From positions 1 through 55,204 of the forward strand of contig NZ_ALJC01000084.1 in the NCBI RefSeq assembly GCF_000282975.1: a DNA stretch of 55,204 nt. The letters run 5' to 3'. The translations under genes and the position numbers were made by a program. This document shows positions 35,145 through 45,091 of this stretch, piece by piece. Below the pieces are notes generated by a model that saw only the letters and a list, made by a program, of their open reading frames with translations, was not told the DNA's origin and did not search any database. Numbering within the stretch: the stretch's first letter is position 1; every line of letters begins with the position of its first letter. Origin of the DNA: Pseudomonas psychrophila HA-4 (GTDB lineage: Bacteria; Pseudomonadota; Gammaproteobacteria; Pseudomonadales; Pseudomonadaceae).

Positions 35145-35609
35145 ATGCTAGGGCACCCGGACGTAATCGATTACCTCAACACGTTGTTAACCGGCGAGCT
35201 GGCTGCACGTGACCAATATTTTGTCCATTCTCGTATGTACGAGGATTGGGGTTTTACCAAGTTGTACGAACGTATCAACCACGAAATGGAAGAAGAGGCA
35301 CAACACGCTGATGCGTTGATGCGCCGGATTCTGATGCTCGAAGGCACCCCGCGCATGCGCCCGGATGACCTCGATGTGGGTACTACCGTGCCAGAGATGT
35401 TCGCCGCCGACTTGCGCCTGGAATACAAAGTGCGCGCTGCGCTCTGCAAAGGCATTGAACTGTGTGAGCGTCACAAAGACTACGTAAGCCGCGACATGCT
35501 GCGTATTCAGTTGGCAGACACCGAAGAAGATCACACCTACTGGCTTGAAAAGCAGTTGGGTCTGATCAAGTCGATCGGTCTGCAGAACTACCTGCAATCG
35601 CAGTTCTGA
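35145..35609 (+). CDS. ftnA: Bacterial ferritin FtnA (often annotated bacterioferritin A)
   Basis: Ferritin-like 24-mer subunit that oxidises Fe(II) and stores iron. The ATG at 35145, with AAGGGAG upstream, gives 154 residues starting [12 protein letters not shown]; an earlier TTG frame is not needed. Compared with E. coli Bfr, the ferroxidase ligands E18, E51 and H54 are present, with E93, E126 and H129 at the equivalent later sites. Position 52, the haem-ligand Met in true bacterioferritins, is Ala (EEAQHAD). This matches P. aeruginosa FtnA, which is a haem-free ferritin next to katA. A Met at 48 is not at the ligand position. Confidence 0.9.
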   Translation: MLGHPDVIDYLNTLLTGELAARDQYFVHSRMYEDWGFTKLYERINHEMEEEAQHADALMRRILMLEGTPRMRPDDLDVGTTVPEMFAADLRLEYKVRAALCKGIELCERHKDYVSRDMLRIQLADTEEDHTYWLEKQLGLIKSIGLQNYLQSQF

Positions 35610-35642
35610 TCCTCCTGCAAAAAGCGGAAGCCCCAGAACACC

Positions 35643-35680
35643 AAAAAGCCCCTGCCATCTCTCGATGACAGGGGCTTTTT
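35643..35680. terminator. Bidirectional terminator between ftnA and uvrA
   Basis: AAAAAGCCCCTG (35643-35654) and CAGGGGCTTTTT (35669-35680) are perfect 12-base arms, and the loop can extend the stem with one mismatch. A and T tracts at the two ends let it work in both directions for the convergent ftnA and uvrA genes. Confidence 0.93.
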
Positions 35681-35691
35681 CGTACAGCGAT

Positions 35692-38526
35692 TTAAGCCTT
35701 GTCGCGTATCAACAACGGTTTTAGGTAGAACCCGGTGTGAGATTGCTTCATTTCTGCGACCTCTTCCGGTGTCCCAGTGGCAATAATCTGCCCGCCTTTA
35801 GAGCCGCCTTCAGGCCCAAGATCCACCAGCCAGTCAGCGGTCTTGATCACGTCCAGGTTGTGCTCGATCACCACCACGGTGTTGCCGTGGTCGCGCAGTC
35901 GGTGCAGCACATCCAGCAATTGTTGAATATCAGCAAAGTGCAGACCCGTTGTTGGCTCATCCAGGATGTACAGCGTCTTGCCGGTATCACGCTTGGACAG
36001 TTCGCGAGACAGCTTCACCCGCTGCGCCTCGCCGCCTGACAGCGTCGTGGCAGACTGTCCGAGCTTGATGTAGGACAAGCCCACATCCATCAGCGTTTGC
36101 AGCTTGCGCGCCAGTGCAGGTACCGCATCGAAGAACTCTCTTGCTTCCTCGATAGTCATCTCCAGCACTTCGTGGATGCTCTTGCCCTTGTACTTGATCT
36201 CAAGGGTTTCGCGGTTGTAGCGCTTGCTCTTGCAGACATCGCAAGGCACGTAGATGTCCGGCAGAAAGTGCATTTCTACCTTGATCAGACCATCACCCTG
36301 ACACGCCTCGCAGCGTCCGCCCTTCACGTTGAAGGAGAAACGCCCTGGGCCATACCCCCGGGAGCGGGACTCCGGCACACCCGAAAACAGCTCGCGGATA
36401 GGTGTAAAGAGCCCCGTGTACGTCGCCGGATTGGAACGCGGTGTACGACCAATCGGGCTTTGGTCGATATCGACCACTTTGTCCAAGTGTTCTAGCCCTT
36501 TAATACTGTCATGGGCTGCCGCTTCCAACGTGGTCGCGCCATTCAGTGCGGTAGCGCTGAGCGGATAGAGCGTGTTATTGATCAGCGTTGATTTGCCCGA
36601 GCCGGACACGCCCGTCACGCAGGTCAGCAGACCAATCGGTATCTCAAGGTCCACATTGCGCAAGTTGTTACCGCGTGCACCTTTGAGCGACAGCGTCAGC
36701 TTTTTATTGCGCGGTGTACGTTTAGCCGGTACTGCTATTTTCACCCGGCCCGACAGGTACTTGCCGGTTAGTGAGTCAGGATGCGCCATGACCTCGGCTG
36801 GTGTGCCTTCGGCAACAATATGGCCACCATGCACCCCGGCACCCGGGCCGATATCGACCACATAGTCCGCCAGACGAATCGCGTCTTCGTCGTGCTCAAC
36901 CACGATCACCGTGTTGCCGATGTCACGCAGATGCTTAAGCGTTCCCAGCAAGCGATCGTTATCGCGCTGATGTAAGCCAATAGATGGTTCGTCGAGGATG
37001 TACAACACACCCACCAAGCCCGCACCAATCTGACTGGCCAGACGAATACGCTGAGCTTCACCGCCCGACAACGTATCGGCGCTGCGATCCAGTGACAGAT
37101 AGTCCAAGCCCACATTCACCAAAAACTGCAAGCGCTCGCGAATTTCCTTGAGAATCTTGTCTGCGATCTCACCACGACGGCCAGTCAGGCTCAGGGTGCT
37201 GAAATACTCAGTCGCGTCACCAATCGGCAAATTGGTCACGGCTGGCAGGGTTTTCTCACCGACCCACACGTGCCGCGCCTCACGACGCAAACGAGTGCCC
37301 CGGCAGTCTGGGCACGACTGGGTGCTCAGAAACTTGGCCAGCTCTTCGCGGACAGTGGCCGACTCGGTTTCGCGATAACGGCGCTCCAAGTTCGGCACAA
37401 TGCCTTCAAACGGATGCGCCCGTTTCACGATGTCGCCGCGATCATTCAGATAGCGAAAATCCACGTTCTGGGTGCCACTGCCGTACAGAATGACTTTCTG
37501 CTTGTCGGCAGGCAGTTCATTGAACGGCACTTCGAGGCTGAAATCGTAGTGCTTGGCCAGCGCCCCGAGCATCTGGAAATAATAGACGTTTCGTCTGTCC
37601 CAGCCACGAATGGCGCCTTCGGCCAACGTAAGTTCGCCGTTCACCAGACGTTTGATGTCAAAGAACTGCTTAACCCCCAGGCCGTCACACGTAGGGCACG
37701 CGCCCGCCGGGTTGTTAAAGGAAAACAGCTTGGGTTCAAGCTCACTGATGGCGTGGCCACAGATCGGGCAGGCGAAGCGCGCGGAGAAGATCATCTCTTC
37801 GCCTGTCTCATCGTCCATCGGTGCGACCAGCGCAATGCCGTCTGCCAGTTTCAGCGCGGTCTCGAACGACTCAGCCAAACGCTGTTGCAGGTCGGCACGC
37901 ACTTTAAAGCGGTCAACCACCACATCAATCGTGTGCTTCTTCTGTTTGTCGAGTTTTGGCAACTCATCCAGCTCACAGAGCCTGCCGTTCACGCGTGCCC
38001 GCACAAAGCCTTGCGCACGCAGTTCTTCAAACACCGACAGGTGCTCGCCCTTTCGCTCGCGAATGACAGGCGCCAGCAGCATGAGTTTGCTGCCTTCAGG
38101 TTGCGCCAGCACCAGGTCAACCATTTGGCTGACAGTCTGGGCTTCCAGTGGAATATCGTGGTCTGGGCAGCGTGGAATACCCACGCGGGCATACAGCAGG
38201 CGCAGGTAATCGTAGATCTCGGTGATGGTACCGACCGTGGAACGCGGGTTGTGTGACGTCGACTTCTGTTCGATGGAAATCGCCGGTGACAGCCCTTCAA
38301 TCGTATCGACGTCAGGCTTCTCCATCATCGACAGGAATTGTCGCGCATAAGCCGACAGCGACTCGACATAACGCCGCTGGCCTTCGGCATACAACGTGTC
38401 AAATGCCAGAGATGATTTGCCGGAGCCAGACAGTCCGGTGATGACGATCAGTTTGTCCCTTGGCAGGGTCAGGTCGATGTTCTTCAGGTTGTGGGTTCGT
38501 GCCCCACGTATCAGGATCTTGTCCAC
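35692..38526 (-). CDS. uvrA: Excinuclease ABC subunit A
   Basis: UvrA is the damage-sensing ATPase dimer of nucleotide excision repair that loads UvrB. The 944-residue protein has two ABC ATPase modules: Walker [10 protein letters not shown] near residue 31 and GVSGSGKST in the second half, two LSGGEAQR signatures, and zinc motifs (CPICGH...[14 protein letters not shown]...CDVCKSKRY). The start is GTG at 38526, six bases after GAGG. No clear LexA box (CTG-N10-CAG) was found upstream. It is convergent with ftnA and divergent from the MFS gene. Confidence 0.98.
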   Translation of the reverse strand: MDKILIRGARTHNLKNIDLTLPRDKLIVITGLSGSGKSSLAFDTLYAEGQRRYVESLSAYARQFLSMMEKPDVDTIEGLSPAISIEQKSTSHNPRSTVGTITEIYDYLRLLYARVGIPRCPDHDIPLEAQTVSQMVDLVLAQPEGSKLMLLAPVIRERKGEHLSVFEELRAQGFVRARVNGRLCELDELPKLDKQKKHTIDVVVDRFKVRADLQQRLAESFETALKLADGIALVAPMDDETGEEMIFSARFACPICGHAISELEPKLFSFNNPAGACPTCDGLGVKQFFDIKRLVNGELTLAEGAIRGWDRRNVYYFQMLGALAKHYDFSLEVPFNELPADKQKVILYGSGTQNVDFRYLNDRGDIVKRAHPFEGIVPNLERRYRETESATVREELAKFLSTQSCPDCRGTRLRREARHVWVGEKTLPAVTNLPIGDATEYFSTLSLTGRRGEIADKILKEIRERLQFLVNVGLDYLSLDRSADTLSGGEAQRIRLASQIGAGLVGVLYILDEPSIGLHQRDNDRLLGTLKHLRDIGNTVIVVEHDEDAIRLADYVVDIGPGAGVHGGHIVAEGTPAEVMAHPDSLTGKYLSGRVKIAVPAKRTPRNKKLTLSLKGARGNNLRNVDLEIPIGLLTCVTGVSGSGKSTLINNTLYPLSATALNGATTLEAAAHDSIKGLEHLDKVVDIDQSPIGRTPRSNPATYTGLFTPIRELFSGVPESRSRGYGPGRFSFNVKGGRCEACQGDGLIKVEMHFLPDIYVPCDVCKSKRYNRETLEIKYKGKSIHEVLEMTIEEAREFFDAVPALARKLQTLMDVGLSYIKLGQSATTLSGGEAQRVKLSRELSKRDTGKTLYILDEPTTGLHFADIQQLLDVLHRLRDHGNTVVVIEHNLDVIKTADWLVDLGPEGGSKGGQIIATGTPEEVAEMKQSHTGFYLKPLLIRDKA

Positions 38527-38562
38527 TGCGGCCTCGCTTGGCGGGCATAACGTAAACGACTG

Positions 38563-38591
38563 AGTATACGTATCTGTGTGAAAGCTGTGCA
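38563..38591 (-). promoter_or_regulatory. Putative uvrA promoter
   Basis: On the minus strand TGCACA (38586-38591) and TATACT (38563-38568) are 17 bases apart, 36 bases before the uvrA GTG. The -10 is good and the -35 matches four of six. Motif evidence only. Confidence 0.4.
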
Positions 38592-38724
38592 GGCTCTTGA
38601 TGGCTTGATGTCATCAAGCAGGCTTTCATAACTTTTACGTGACAAAGCGTCGCGCCTTGCTCGTGTGTGTGCTGTTACTCGATGGGACTGGTAGAATCGC
38701 CGCCGGTTCACATGAGGTTTTTCC

Positions 38725-40116
38725 ATGCACGATCCCCACAGCGAACGCATGAGTGGCAGCGAGACCCGCGCAGCCAGCGGTCTGGCACTTGTGTTTGCGT
38801 TCCGTATGCTTGGCATGTTTATGGTATTGCCGGTTTTGGCGACCTATGGGATGGACCTGGCAGGTGCGACACCTGCCTTGATTGGTTTGGCGATAGGTGC
38901 TTATGGCCTGACCCAAGCAATTTTTCAGATTCCGTTTGGCATCATTTCTGACCGCATTGGCCGACGCCCGGTGATTTACTTCGGGTTGATCGTGTTTGCC
39001 TTAGGCAGCGTCTTGGCGGCTAACTCAGACTCGATTTGGGGCGTCATTGCTGGACGCGTCCTGCAGGGCGCAGGTGCTATTTCTGCGGCCGTCATGGCTT
39101 TGCTTTCAGACCTGACCCGCGAGCAGCACCGTACCAAGGCAATGGCCATGATCGGCATGACCATCGGGTTGTCATTTGCAGTCGCCATGGTTGTTGGGCC
39201 CTTGCTGACTAGCGCTTTCGGCTTGTCGGGGCTGTTCTTGGCCACGGGCGCAATGGCGCTGCTCGGCATCGTGATTGTCATGTTTATGGTGCCGCGCTCA
39301 ACCGGCACCTTGCAGCACCGCGAGTCCGGCGTCGCCAAAAAAGCCTTGATGCAGACGTTGCGTCATCCCGATCTGCTGCGCCTGGATCTAGGCATCTTTG
39401 TGTTACACGCCATGTTGATGTCGAGCTTCATCGCATTGCCGCTGGCGCTGGTCGAGAAAGCCGGCCTGCCCAAAGAGCAACACTGGTGGGTGTACCTGAC
39501 CGCGCTGCTGATTTCCTTTTTCGCCATGATCCCGTTCATCATCTATGGCGAAAAGAAACGCAAAATGAAACGAGTTTTACTCGGCGCAGTCAGTACGTTG
39601 ATGCTGACTGAGCTATTCTTCTGGCAGTTCGGCGATAGCTTGCGAGCTTTGGTGATCGGCACGATTGTGTTCTTCACTGCGTTTAACTTGCTGGAGGCGT
39701 CATTGCCTTCACTGATCAGCAAGGTGTCACCGGCGGGCGGTAAAGGAACGGCGATGGGGGTTTATTCCACCAGTCAATTCCTTGGTTCTGCAATGGGCGG
39801 CATACTCGGCGGCTGGTTATTTCAGCATGGCGGTCTGTCGGTTGTGTTCCTGGGATGCGCAGGTCTGGCTGCACTCTGGCTAGCCTTTGCTGTTACCATG
39901 CGCGAACCTCCGTACGTGACAAGCTTGCGCTTGCCGTTAACGCCTGTGGCGCTTCGCGAAGCAGGCCTGGCCGAGCGTTTGAAGGCTGTTGCTGGAGTAA
40001 CTGATGCTGTGGTCGTGGCTGAAGAGTCTGCGATTTATATCAAATTGGACACCGAACTATTGGATCGCACGACACTCGAGCAGTTGGTTAATCCAGCGCC
40101 GACGTGCGAAGCCTAG
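38725..40116 (+). CDS. MFS transporter, YajR-like, with C-terminal soluble domain
   Basis: A 463-residue major facilitator with about 12 membrane segments. Motif A is seen as GIISDRIGRRPVIY (about residues 72-85), and the second half carries a matching GGKGTAMGVYSTSQFLGSAMGG region. The last 60 or so residues (AERLKAVAGVTDAVVVAEES and on) are soluble and look like the ferredoxin-like YAM domain of E. coli YajR. The transported compound is unknown; YajR's is too. It sits between uvrA and ssb, a conserved order in Pseudomonas, and ends 9 bases before ssb, so it may be co-transcribed with ssb. Confidence 0.88.
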   Translation: MHDPHSERMSGSETRAASGLALVFAFRMLGMFMVLPVLATYGMDLAGATPALIGLAIGAYGLTQAIFQIPFGIISDRIGRRPVIYFGLIVFALGSVLAANSDSIWGVIAGRVLQGAGAISAAVMALLSDLTREQHRTKAMAMIGMTIGLSFAVAMVVGPLLTSAFGLSGLFLATGAMALLGIVIVMFMVPRSTGTLQHRESGVAKKALMQTLRHPDLLRLDLGIFVLHAMLMSSFIALPLALVEKAGLPKEQHWWVYLTALLISFFAMIPFIIYGEKKRKMKRVLLGAVSTLMLTELFFWQFGDSLRALVIGTIVFFTAFNLLEASLPSLISKVSPAGGKGTAMGVYSTSQFLGSAMGGILGGWLFQHGGLSVVFLGCAGLAALWLAFAVTMREPPYVTSLRLPLTPVALREAGLAERLKAVAGVTDAVVVAEESAIYIKLDTELLDRTTLEQLVNPAPTCEA

Positions 40117-40125
40117 GAGAACGTT

Positions 40126-40653
40126 ATGGCCCGTGGGGTTAACAAAGTTATATTGGTCGGCACATGCGGCCAGGATCCCGAAGTTCGCTACTTGCCTAAC
40201 GGTAATGCCGTGACCAACCTGAGTCTGGCAACCAGCGAACAGTGGACTGACAAGCAAACCGGTCAAAAAGTCGAGAAGACTGAATGGCACCGCGTATCGA
40301 TGTTCGGCAAAGTTGCCGAGATCGCTGGCGAATACCTGCGCAAGGGTTCGCAGGTGTACATCGAAGGCAAATTGCAAACCCGTGAGTGGGAAAAAGACGG
40401 TATCAAGCGTTACACCACAGAAATCGTGGTCGACATGCAAGGCACCATGCAACTGCTGGGTGGCCGTCCACAGGGCGACCAACAAAACCAGGGCGGCGGT
40501 AACAACTACCAGCAATCCGCTCCGCGCCAGCAGGCTCAACGCCCTGCACCGCAACAGCAGCAGCAACAGCAACAGTCGCGTCCCGCGCCACAACAGCAGG
40601 CTCCACAGCCAGCTCCGGATTTCGACAGCTTCGACGACGATATCCCGTTCTAG
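40126..40653 (+). CDS. ssb: Single-stranded DNA-binding protein
   Basis: SSB coats single-stranded DNA in replication, recombination and repair and recruits partners through its C-terminal tip. The 175-residue protein has an OB-fold domain (1-112; [35 protein letters not shown]), a disordered linker rich in Gln, Pro and Ala with a run of Q encoded by CAG/CAA repeats, and the acidic tip [10 protein letters not shown]. The tip is intact, so protein interactions should be normal. It shares its direction with the MFS gene and is followed by a strong terminator. Confidence 0.98.
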   Translation: MARGVNKVILVGTCGQDPEVRYLPNGNAVTNLSLATSEQWTDKQTGQKVEKTEWHRVSMFGKVAEIAGEYLRKGSQVYIEGKLQTREWEKDGIKRYTTEIVVDMQGTMQLLGGRPQGDQQNQGGGNNYQQSAPRQQAQRPAPQQQQQQQQSRPAPQQQAPQPAPDFDSFDDDIPF

Positions 40654-40683
40654 GATATTGCTGAAACCTCAACGGTTTCTTTT

Positions 40684-40711
40684 AAAAAGCCCCTGCACAG
40701 GGGCTTTTTTT
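40684..40711 (+). terminator. Terminator after ssb
   Basis: AAAAAGCCCCTG (40684-40695) and CAGGGGCTTTTTTT (40698-40711) form a 12-bp stem around CA, with seven T. The stem sequence is the same as that of the terminator at 35643-35680. Confidence 0.93.
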
Positions 40712-41241
40712 ATGGCGATTTTTTGGCCTTGGTGGATGGAGGGTGTAGGCCCTTGGAAGGGGTAACGTTTTCATGGGAATCAGGCGCCTCCGTTTTTTGC
40801 CGCGGCGAGTGACATAAGCGATTCGCTGCGAAAAGGGGAGAAGGCAACCGGCCTCTTGCCCGCAGAATAAAGAATCCATCAAAAACGGCCGAATAGATGA
40901 AGGGATATTTCAGGTCGTTCGATGAAATTCGTTAAAGCTGAAAAGTAAATTCACCCAAGATCTTCATACTGAAGTCCTGTTTCCCAAGGCGGGAATTTGC
41001 TTTGAAACGCGCACCTGCCCCGGTATTCAGGTGAACACAGTAGCCGTTATCGCTATGACGTTTTGGTGAGCCTGCTCGGCGACGTTGATAGCCTGTAATT
41101 AGCGGAGAAATAGTGGAACCAGCACCGACTCAGTAGTTGGCTTGCCCACGCTAAAAGATAGAAATATCTAAATAACAATAATTGAATGAAGAAATGTTCG
41201 AACTCACTTCCTCTAACTTATAAATATGTGGAGTTCTATCA
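40712..41241. other. 530-base gap without a convincing gene
   Basis: Between ssb and the binding-protein gene no ORF with coding character is seen. A minus-strand frame at 40682-40882 could code 66 residues but is Arg/Pro-rich and overlaps the terminator. The left part is GC-rich; from about 41150 the sequence turns AT-rich, as expected for a promoter region of the next operon. TTCGAA (41197-41202) and TATAAA (41219-41224) are 16 bases apart but leave a leader of only about 10 bases. No recognisable mobile element was seen. Confidence 0.5.
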
Positions 41242-42036
41242 ATGCACCCAGTAAAACTTACGCTGGCTTCGATCGCTTTCGCTTACTCCAGCATTTCCTT
41301 GGCCGCCGACATTACCGTTGCCGCGCACGTTGCTAATGTGCCGTTTGAGTTTGAAGACCAAACGGGAAAGGCAGTGGGCTACGAAGTCGATATTATTAAC
41401 GCCGTTGCAAAGAATATGAATAAAACGGTGGAGTACACCTCTATGCCGTTTCATATGTTATTTCCCGCGGTTCAGTCAGGGCGCGCAGATATTGCAATTG
41501 GCACCGTTACTGTGACGCCAAAACGTTTGGAGTCAGTTTCATTTGGCCAACCATGGTTTGACTCTGAGCAATGCCTGACCGTCGCGACGCGCAGTGGTAT
41601 CAATGATCTAGAAGGGCTAAACGGCAAAGTTCTGGCGGTTCAAACCGGTACGGTTGGCGAAATCTGGGGCACTAGCAACCAAGCACACTATAACTACAAA
41701 GACATTCGTCGATACGACGCTAACGTAGACGCTCTGCTCGATGTGGCGTCTAACCGCGTCAGTGGCCTGGTGCACGACTGCCCGATGGACGCTTATTACA
41801 TCAAGGACAAGCCTCAATACAAAATTGCGGCTCGTATCCCTACTAATGAACAACTGGCCCCGATGTTCAAAAAGGATAACCCCATGCTCGCGGAGTTTGA
41901 TGCTCAGGTCACCAAACTCAAAGAGAGCGGTGAGCTGGCTCAGATCTATATCAAATGGTTCGGCGAACCCGCCGACGCCGACTCGAGTGTCGTCAAACAG
42001 CGACCCATTCCGACGCTGGCCGCTTCGGCTCAATAA
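41242..42036 (+). CDS. Amino-acid ABC transporter periplasmic binding protein
   Basis: A 264-residue periplasmic solute-binding protein of family 3. A signal peptide is visible (residues 1-21, ending SISLA-A). The mature part has the two-lobe pattern VPFEFEDQTGKAVGYEVDII, FPAVQSGRADIAIGTVTVT (with the conserved Arg-Ala-Asp that binds the amino-acid carboxylate) and RLESVSFGQPWFDSEQCLTV. Substrate cannot be read off; polar amino acids are the usual ligands. It is first in an operon with one permease, an ATPase and an aminotransferase. A hairpin after it may protect its mRNA so that it is made in excess. Confidence 0.93.
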   Translation: MHPVKLTLASIAFAYSSISLAADITVAAHVANVPFEFEDQTGKAVGYEVDIINAVAKNMNKTVEYTSMPFHMLFPAVQSGRADIAIGTVTVTPKRLESVSFGQPWFDSEQCLTVATRSGINDLEGLNGKVLAVQTGTVGEIWGTSNQAHYNYKDIRRYDANVDALLDVASNRVSGLVHDCPMDAYYIKDKPQYKIAARIPTNEQLAPMFKKDNPMLAEFDAQVTKLKESGELAQIYIKWFGEPADADSSVVKQRPIPTLAASAQ

Positions 42037-42064
42037 ATGAGCGCGGCACTATAACAAGTATCGA

Positions 42065-42092
42065 GATGCCAGCGCCGTGCGCCGCTGGCGTC
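42065..42092 (+). other. Intercistronic hairpin after the binding-protein gene
   Basis: GATGCCAGCG (42065-42074) and CGCTGGCGTC (42083-42092) form a 10-bp stem with one G-T pair and an eight-base loop, without a T tract. Such hairpins after a first cistron often stabilise upstream mRNA. Confidence 0.5.
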
Positions 42093-42127
42093 CGGTGTGA
42101 TACCTGTGATGATCGAGGTTTATTGAC

Positions 42128-42802
42128 ATGGGTTTGATGGAAACATTTTTCAATTTAGACGTTCTGCACAGCTCGGCGCTGGCATTGCTCGAAGGCCTGA
42201 AGCTCACCATAACGCTGGGGTTAACCAGCTTGGTAACCTCTTTCGCAGCAGGACTTATCTTAGTGTTGGGCAGGCTCTACGGCCCAATGCCTATTCGTGT
42301 GATCGCTATCGCTTTCATCGACATCTTCCGGGCAATTCCCCTCTTGGTGTTGCTGGTATTGGTGTATTACGCACTGCCCTTTGTGGGCATCAACTTCAGT
42401 CCCTTCTGGGCCGCCGTTACGGCGCTTTCTCTGGTTGCTTCTGCTTATGCGGCTGAGTGCTTTCGTGCGGGTATCGAAGCCGTGGCGATAGGGCAGTTTG
42501 AAGCAGCAAAAGCGTTGGGCTTCAGTTGGACAGACATGATGAAGGACGTGGTTTTACCTCAGGCCCTGCGTCTGGTCATTCCTCCTTCAACGGGCATCGG
42601 CATCAGCTTGATCAAAGACACGGCATTGGCGTCAGTCGTTGCTATGCCTGACCTGCTCAAACAAGCACTCCAAGCGCAGGCCTTCTATGCCAATCCATCG
42701 CCTCTGATCGGGGCCGCATTGCTGTACCTCATCATTCTTCTTCCTTTGGTGAGGATCGTCAGTTCCATTGAAGAACGTCAGAAACGTGCGGCGGGCAGGT
42801 AA
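42128..42802 (+). CDS. Amino-acid ABC transporter permease
   Basis: A 224-residue inner-membrane permease of the HisM/GlnP family with about five membrane segments. The EAA loop is visible as [20 protein letters not shown] (from about residue 130), where the ATPase docks. [18 protein letters not shown] matches the family start of segment 3. Only one permease is encoded, so it must work as a homodimer, unlike the usual HisQ-HisM pair. It is 4 bases from the ATPase gene. Confidence 0.93.
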   Translation: MGLMETFFNLDVLHSSALALLEGLKLTITLGLTSLVTSFAAGLILVLGRLYGPMPIRVIAIAFIDIFRAIPLLVLLVLVYYALPFVGINFSPFWAAVTALSLVASAYAAECFRAGIEAVAIGQFEAAKALGFSWTDMMKDVVLPQALRLVIPPSTGIGISLIKDTALASVVAMPDLLKQALQAQAFYANPSPLIGAALLYLIILLPLVRIVSSIEERQKRAAGR

Positions 42803-42806
42803 AAGA

Positions 42807-43607
42807 ATGACTCATCAGAAAGCGACTCAGCCGTTTATCAAAATCACTGATCTGCAAAAGTTTTACGGCCAATTCCAGGCCTTGCACGACATCAACTTGG
42901 CGGTAGAAAAAGGCCAGATACTCGCACTCATCGGGCCTTCCGGCTCAGGCAAATCAACCTTGGTTCGCTGCATCAACCTGCTGGAACAGTTCCAAGCGGG
43001 CACGATTGAAGTGGACGGTATTGAGGTGAAAGAGGGCCGTAACCTCAACAAGGTCCGAGCAGAAGTTGGGATGGTCTTCCAGCAATTCAATCTTTTCCCG
43101 CACATGACCGCGCTGAAGAACGTCGCCATTGCCCCGGTTCGGGTGCGGGGCATTTCTTGGGAAGAGGCTGAGAAGAAAGCCTTGGCTCTATTGGAGCGCG
43201 TAGGCCTGAGTCAGCATGCTCACAAGCGCCCATCGCAACTGTCTGGCGGGCAACAACAGCGAGTGGCAATTGCGCGTGCGTTGGCGATGGAGCCCGAAGT
43301 GCTGCTGTTTGATGAGCCGACCTCTGCGCTGGACCCAGAGATGGTCGGAGAGGTGCTGGATGTAATCCAAAAGGTCGCTGAAACAGGAGTGACCATGTTG
43401 ATCGTGACGCATGAGATGTCATTCGCAAGGCGCGTCTCGAACCGCGTCATTTTTATGGAGCAGGGTCGAATCATCGAGGACACCCCTCCTGAAGAGTTCT
43501 TTGGTTGCGGCCCCAAGACAGACCGAGCGCAATTGTTCATTCGATCAGTTCTGCAAGGGCACCCTGATGCCGGCCTAACTGCACCGCTTCAAGTACTGGA
43601 AGACTAA
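42807..43607 (+). CDS. Amino-acid ABC transporter ATP-binding protein
   Basis: A 266-residue ATPase of the polar-amino-acid class. Motifs are complete: Walker [11 protein letters not shown]-loop [16 protein letters not shown], signature LSGGQQQRV, Walker [15 protein letters not shown] and H-loop VTHEMSFA. The ATG at 42807 gives MTHQKATQ; an upstream in-frame start lies inside the permease gene. The stop is directly followed by the aminotransferase ATG, so they are translationally close. It powers uptake of the substrate bound by the preceding protein. Confidence 0.95.
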   Translation: MTHQKATQPFIKITDLQKFYGQFQALHDINLAVEKGQILALIGPSGSGKSTLVRCINLLEQFQAGTIEVDGIEVKEGRNLNKVRAEVGMVFQQFNLFPHMTALKNVAIAPVRVRGISWEEAEKKALALLERVGLSQHAHKRPSQLSGGQQQRVAIARALAMEPEVLLFDEPTSALDPEMVGEVLDVIQKVAETGVTMLIVTHEMSFARRVSNRVIFMEQGRIIEDTPPEEFFGCGPKTDRAQLFIRSVLQGHPDAGLTAPLQVLED

Positions 43608-44798
43608 ATGACCATGACCTACAGCACGAACGCCTCCTCTCACCAAGAACCTCGTATTCAGATCCGTGAACTTGCCGGTTCTGAAATCCGCAACGTCGCC
43701 AACGGCGCCATGGGGCGCTCCGACGTTCTGCCCTTTTGGTTTGGCGAATCGGACCAACCTACGGCCTCCTTTATCCAGCAAGCGGCCATTGCGTCGATCA
43801 CGGGAGGAGAGACCTTCTACGCTCAAAACCTAGGCCGGCCGTACCTGCGTGAAGCCATCGCGACCTACCTTTCGAATCTACACGGCAAGCCGTTTTCAGC
43901 TGACCGTATCGTCGTTACAGCCTCGGGCGTGTCGGGCTTGATGCTGACCAGTCAACTGCTGTTGAGTCCGGGTGATCGGGTCGTGGCCGTCACCCCTATC
44001 TGGCCGAATCTCGTCGAAATACCCAAGATTCTGGATGCGCATGTCGAGCGGGTTTCGCTTGAGGTCATCAATGGCAGTTGGACGCTTGATGTGGGTAAGC
44101 TTCTTGACGCTCTAACACCCGATACACGACTGCTCTTGCTCAACTCACCGAACAACCCTACAGGGTGGATGATTGATCAAGAGAGCGTCGACTTGATCCT
44201 GGCTCACTGCCGCAAATACGGGATCTGGATCCTGGCCGATGATGTCTACGAGCGTTTGGTTTTTGATCCGAGCGTAAAGTCTGCGCCCTCATTCCTGCGC
44301 TCTTCCCAACCGGGTGATCGTGTCATCTCCGTCAATAGCTTTTCGAAGGCCTGGACGATGACAGGATGGCGAGTGGGATGGATGGTGGTACCGCCTGAGC
44401 TTGCACCTGATATGGCCAAGTTGATTGAGTACAACGTGTCCTGCGTGTTCGAGCCCGTGCAGCGTGCTGCGCATATCGCTATCACCCAGGGAGAGCAAAC
44501 CATCTCGGATTTACGTAATCACCTTCAACTGACCCGCAACTTGCTGCTTGACGGGTTGAGGGCGTTACCTGGCGTTGAAGTGCCGGATGCCGGGGGCGCG
44601 ATGTATGCTTTTTTCAGAATTGAAGGTCATGCCGACACACTCTCGCTGGCCAACCGACTGGTTGAGGAGGTGGGTTTGGGCTTGGCCCCAGGCATAGCGT
44701 TTGGGCCGGAAGGGGATGGATGGTTGCGCTGGTGTCATGCTGTTCAGCCCGACCGACTGGTCTTGGGGTTAGAGCGACTCAAGCGTTTCTTAGGTTAG
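43608..44798 (+). CDS. PLP-dependent aminotransferase, class I/II
   Basis: A 396-residue fold-type I aminotransferase. The PLP lysine is in SVNSFSKAWTMTGWRVGW (about residue 245), the family Asn and Pro are in LLNSPNNPTGWMI, and the pyridine-contacting Asp-Tyr is in ILADDVYERL. Such enzymes move the amino group of an amino acid to a 2-oxo acid. It begins immediately after the ABC ATPase stop, so the imported amino acid is probably its substrate (inference). Specificity, for example aspartate, aromatic or other amino acids, cannot be told. A terminator follows. Confidence 0.92.
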   Translation: MTMTYSTNASSHQEPRIQIRELAGSEIRNVANGAMGRSDVLPFWFGESDQPTASFIQQAAIASITGGETFYAQNLGRPYLREAIATYLSNLHGKPFSADRIVVTASGVSGLMLTSQLLLSPGDRVVAVTPIWPNLVEIPKILDAHVERVSLEVINGSWTLDVGKLLDALTPDTRLLLLNSPNNPTGWMIDQESVDLILAHCRKYGIWILADDVYERLVFDPSVKSAPSFLRSSQPGDRVISVNSFSKAWTMTGWRVGWMVVPPELAPDMAKLIEYNVSCVFEPVQRAAHIAITQGEQTISDLRNHLQLTRNLLLDGLRALPGVEVPDAGGAMYAFFRIEGHADTLSLANRLVEEVGLGLAPGIAFGPEGDGWLRWCHAVQPDRLVLGLERLKRFLG

Positions 44799-44813
44799 TA
44801 ACCATGCGATATG

Positions 44814-44845
44814 CCGAAGGCCCGAACAGGGCCTTTGGTGTTTTT
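44814..44845 (+). terminator. Terminator after the aminotransferase
   Basis: CCGAAGGCCC (44814-44823) and GGGCCTTTGG (44829-44838) form a 10-bp stem with one G-T pair and a five-base loop, followed by TGTTTTT. It closes the transporter-aminotransferase operon. Confidence 0.9.
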
Positions 44846-44925
44846 AGCTTAGAGACATGGCGTTGGACAAAAAACGTTTCGAACTGGGGCGTTGTCTGTA
44901 ACGGGTGAATTAACCGATCCTGCCC

Positions 44926-44947
44926 CCGACGTTATTATTAACGTCGG
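44926..44947. repeat. Perfect 9-bp palindrome before the Lrp-type gene
   Basis: CCGACGTTA (44926-44934) and TAACGTCGG (44939-44947) are perfect inverted arms around TTAT. No T tract follows, so it is either a protein-binding operator or a stable hairpin in the gap upstream of the regulator gene. Confidence 0.5.
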
Positions 44948-45091
44948 CATCTCGGGCATTACTTATTGCGCTATGTAGTTGGGCACGGGTAACTGTTAAT
45001 AGGGCGTTTTAAGTAAGCCTGGATGTTGTGATTGACAGAGCACTGTGGATAAAAATAGTCTTCAAGAAATCCTGAAAAAAAAGGGAGAGTA

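Noticed and set aside
36097..38256. Plus-strand frames opposite uvrA (up to 328 residues)
   Set aside because: Shadows of uvrA codon use; they break and shift between frames with no start signals.
38527..38724. LexA box between uvrA and the MFS gene
   Set aside because: No CTG-N10-CAG is present; CTG-AGTATACGTAT-CTG at about 38560-38576 lacks the correct right half.
40550..40590. CAG/CAA repeat in ssb as a phase-variable tract
   Set aside because: The repeats are mixed CAG and CAA codons within a normal SSB linker; slippage in units of three would keep the frame.
40682..40882. Minus-strand frame of 66 residues after ssb
   Set aside because: It overlaps the ssb terminator, is Arg/Pro-rich, has no recognised domain, and is probably chance or a degenerate remnant.
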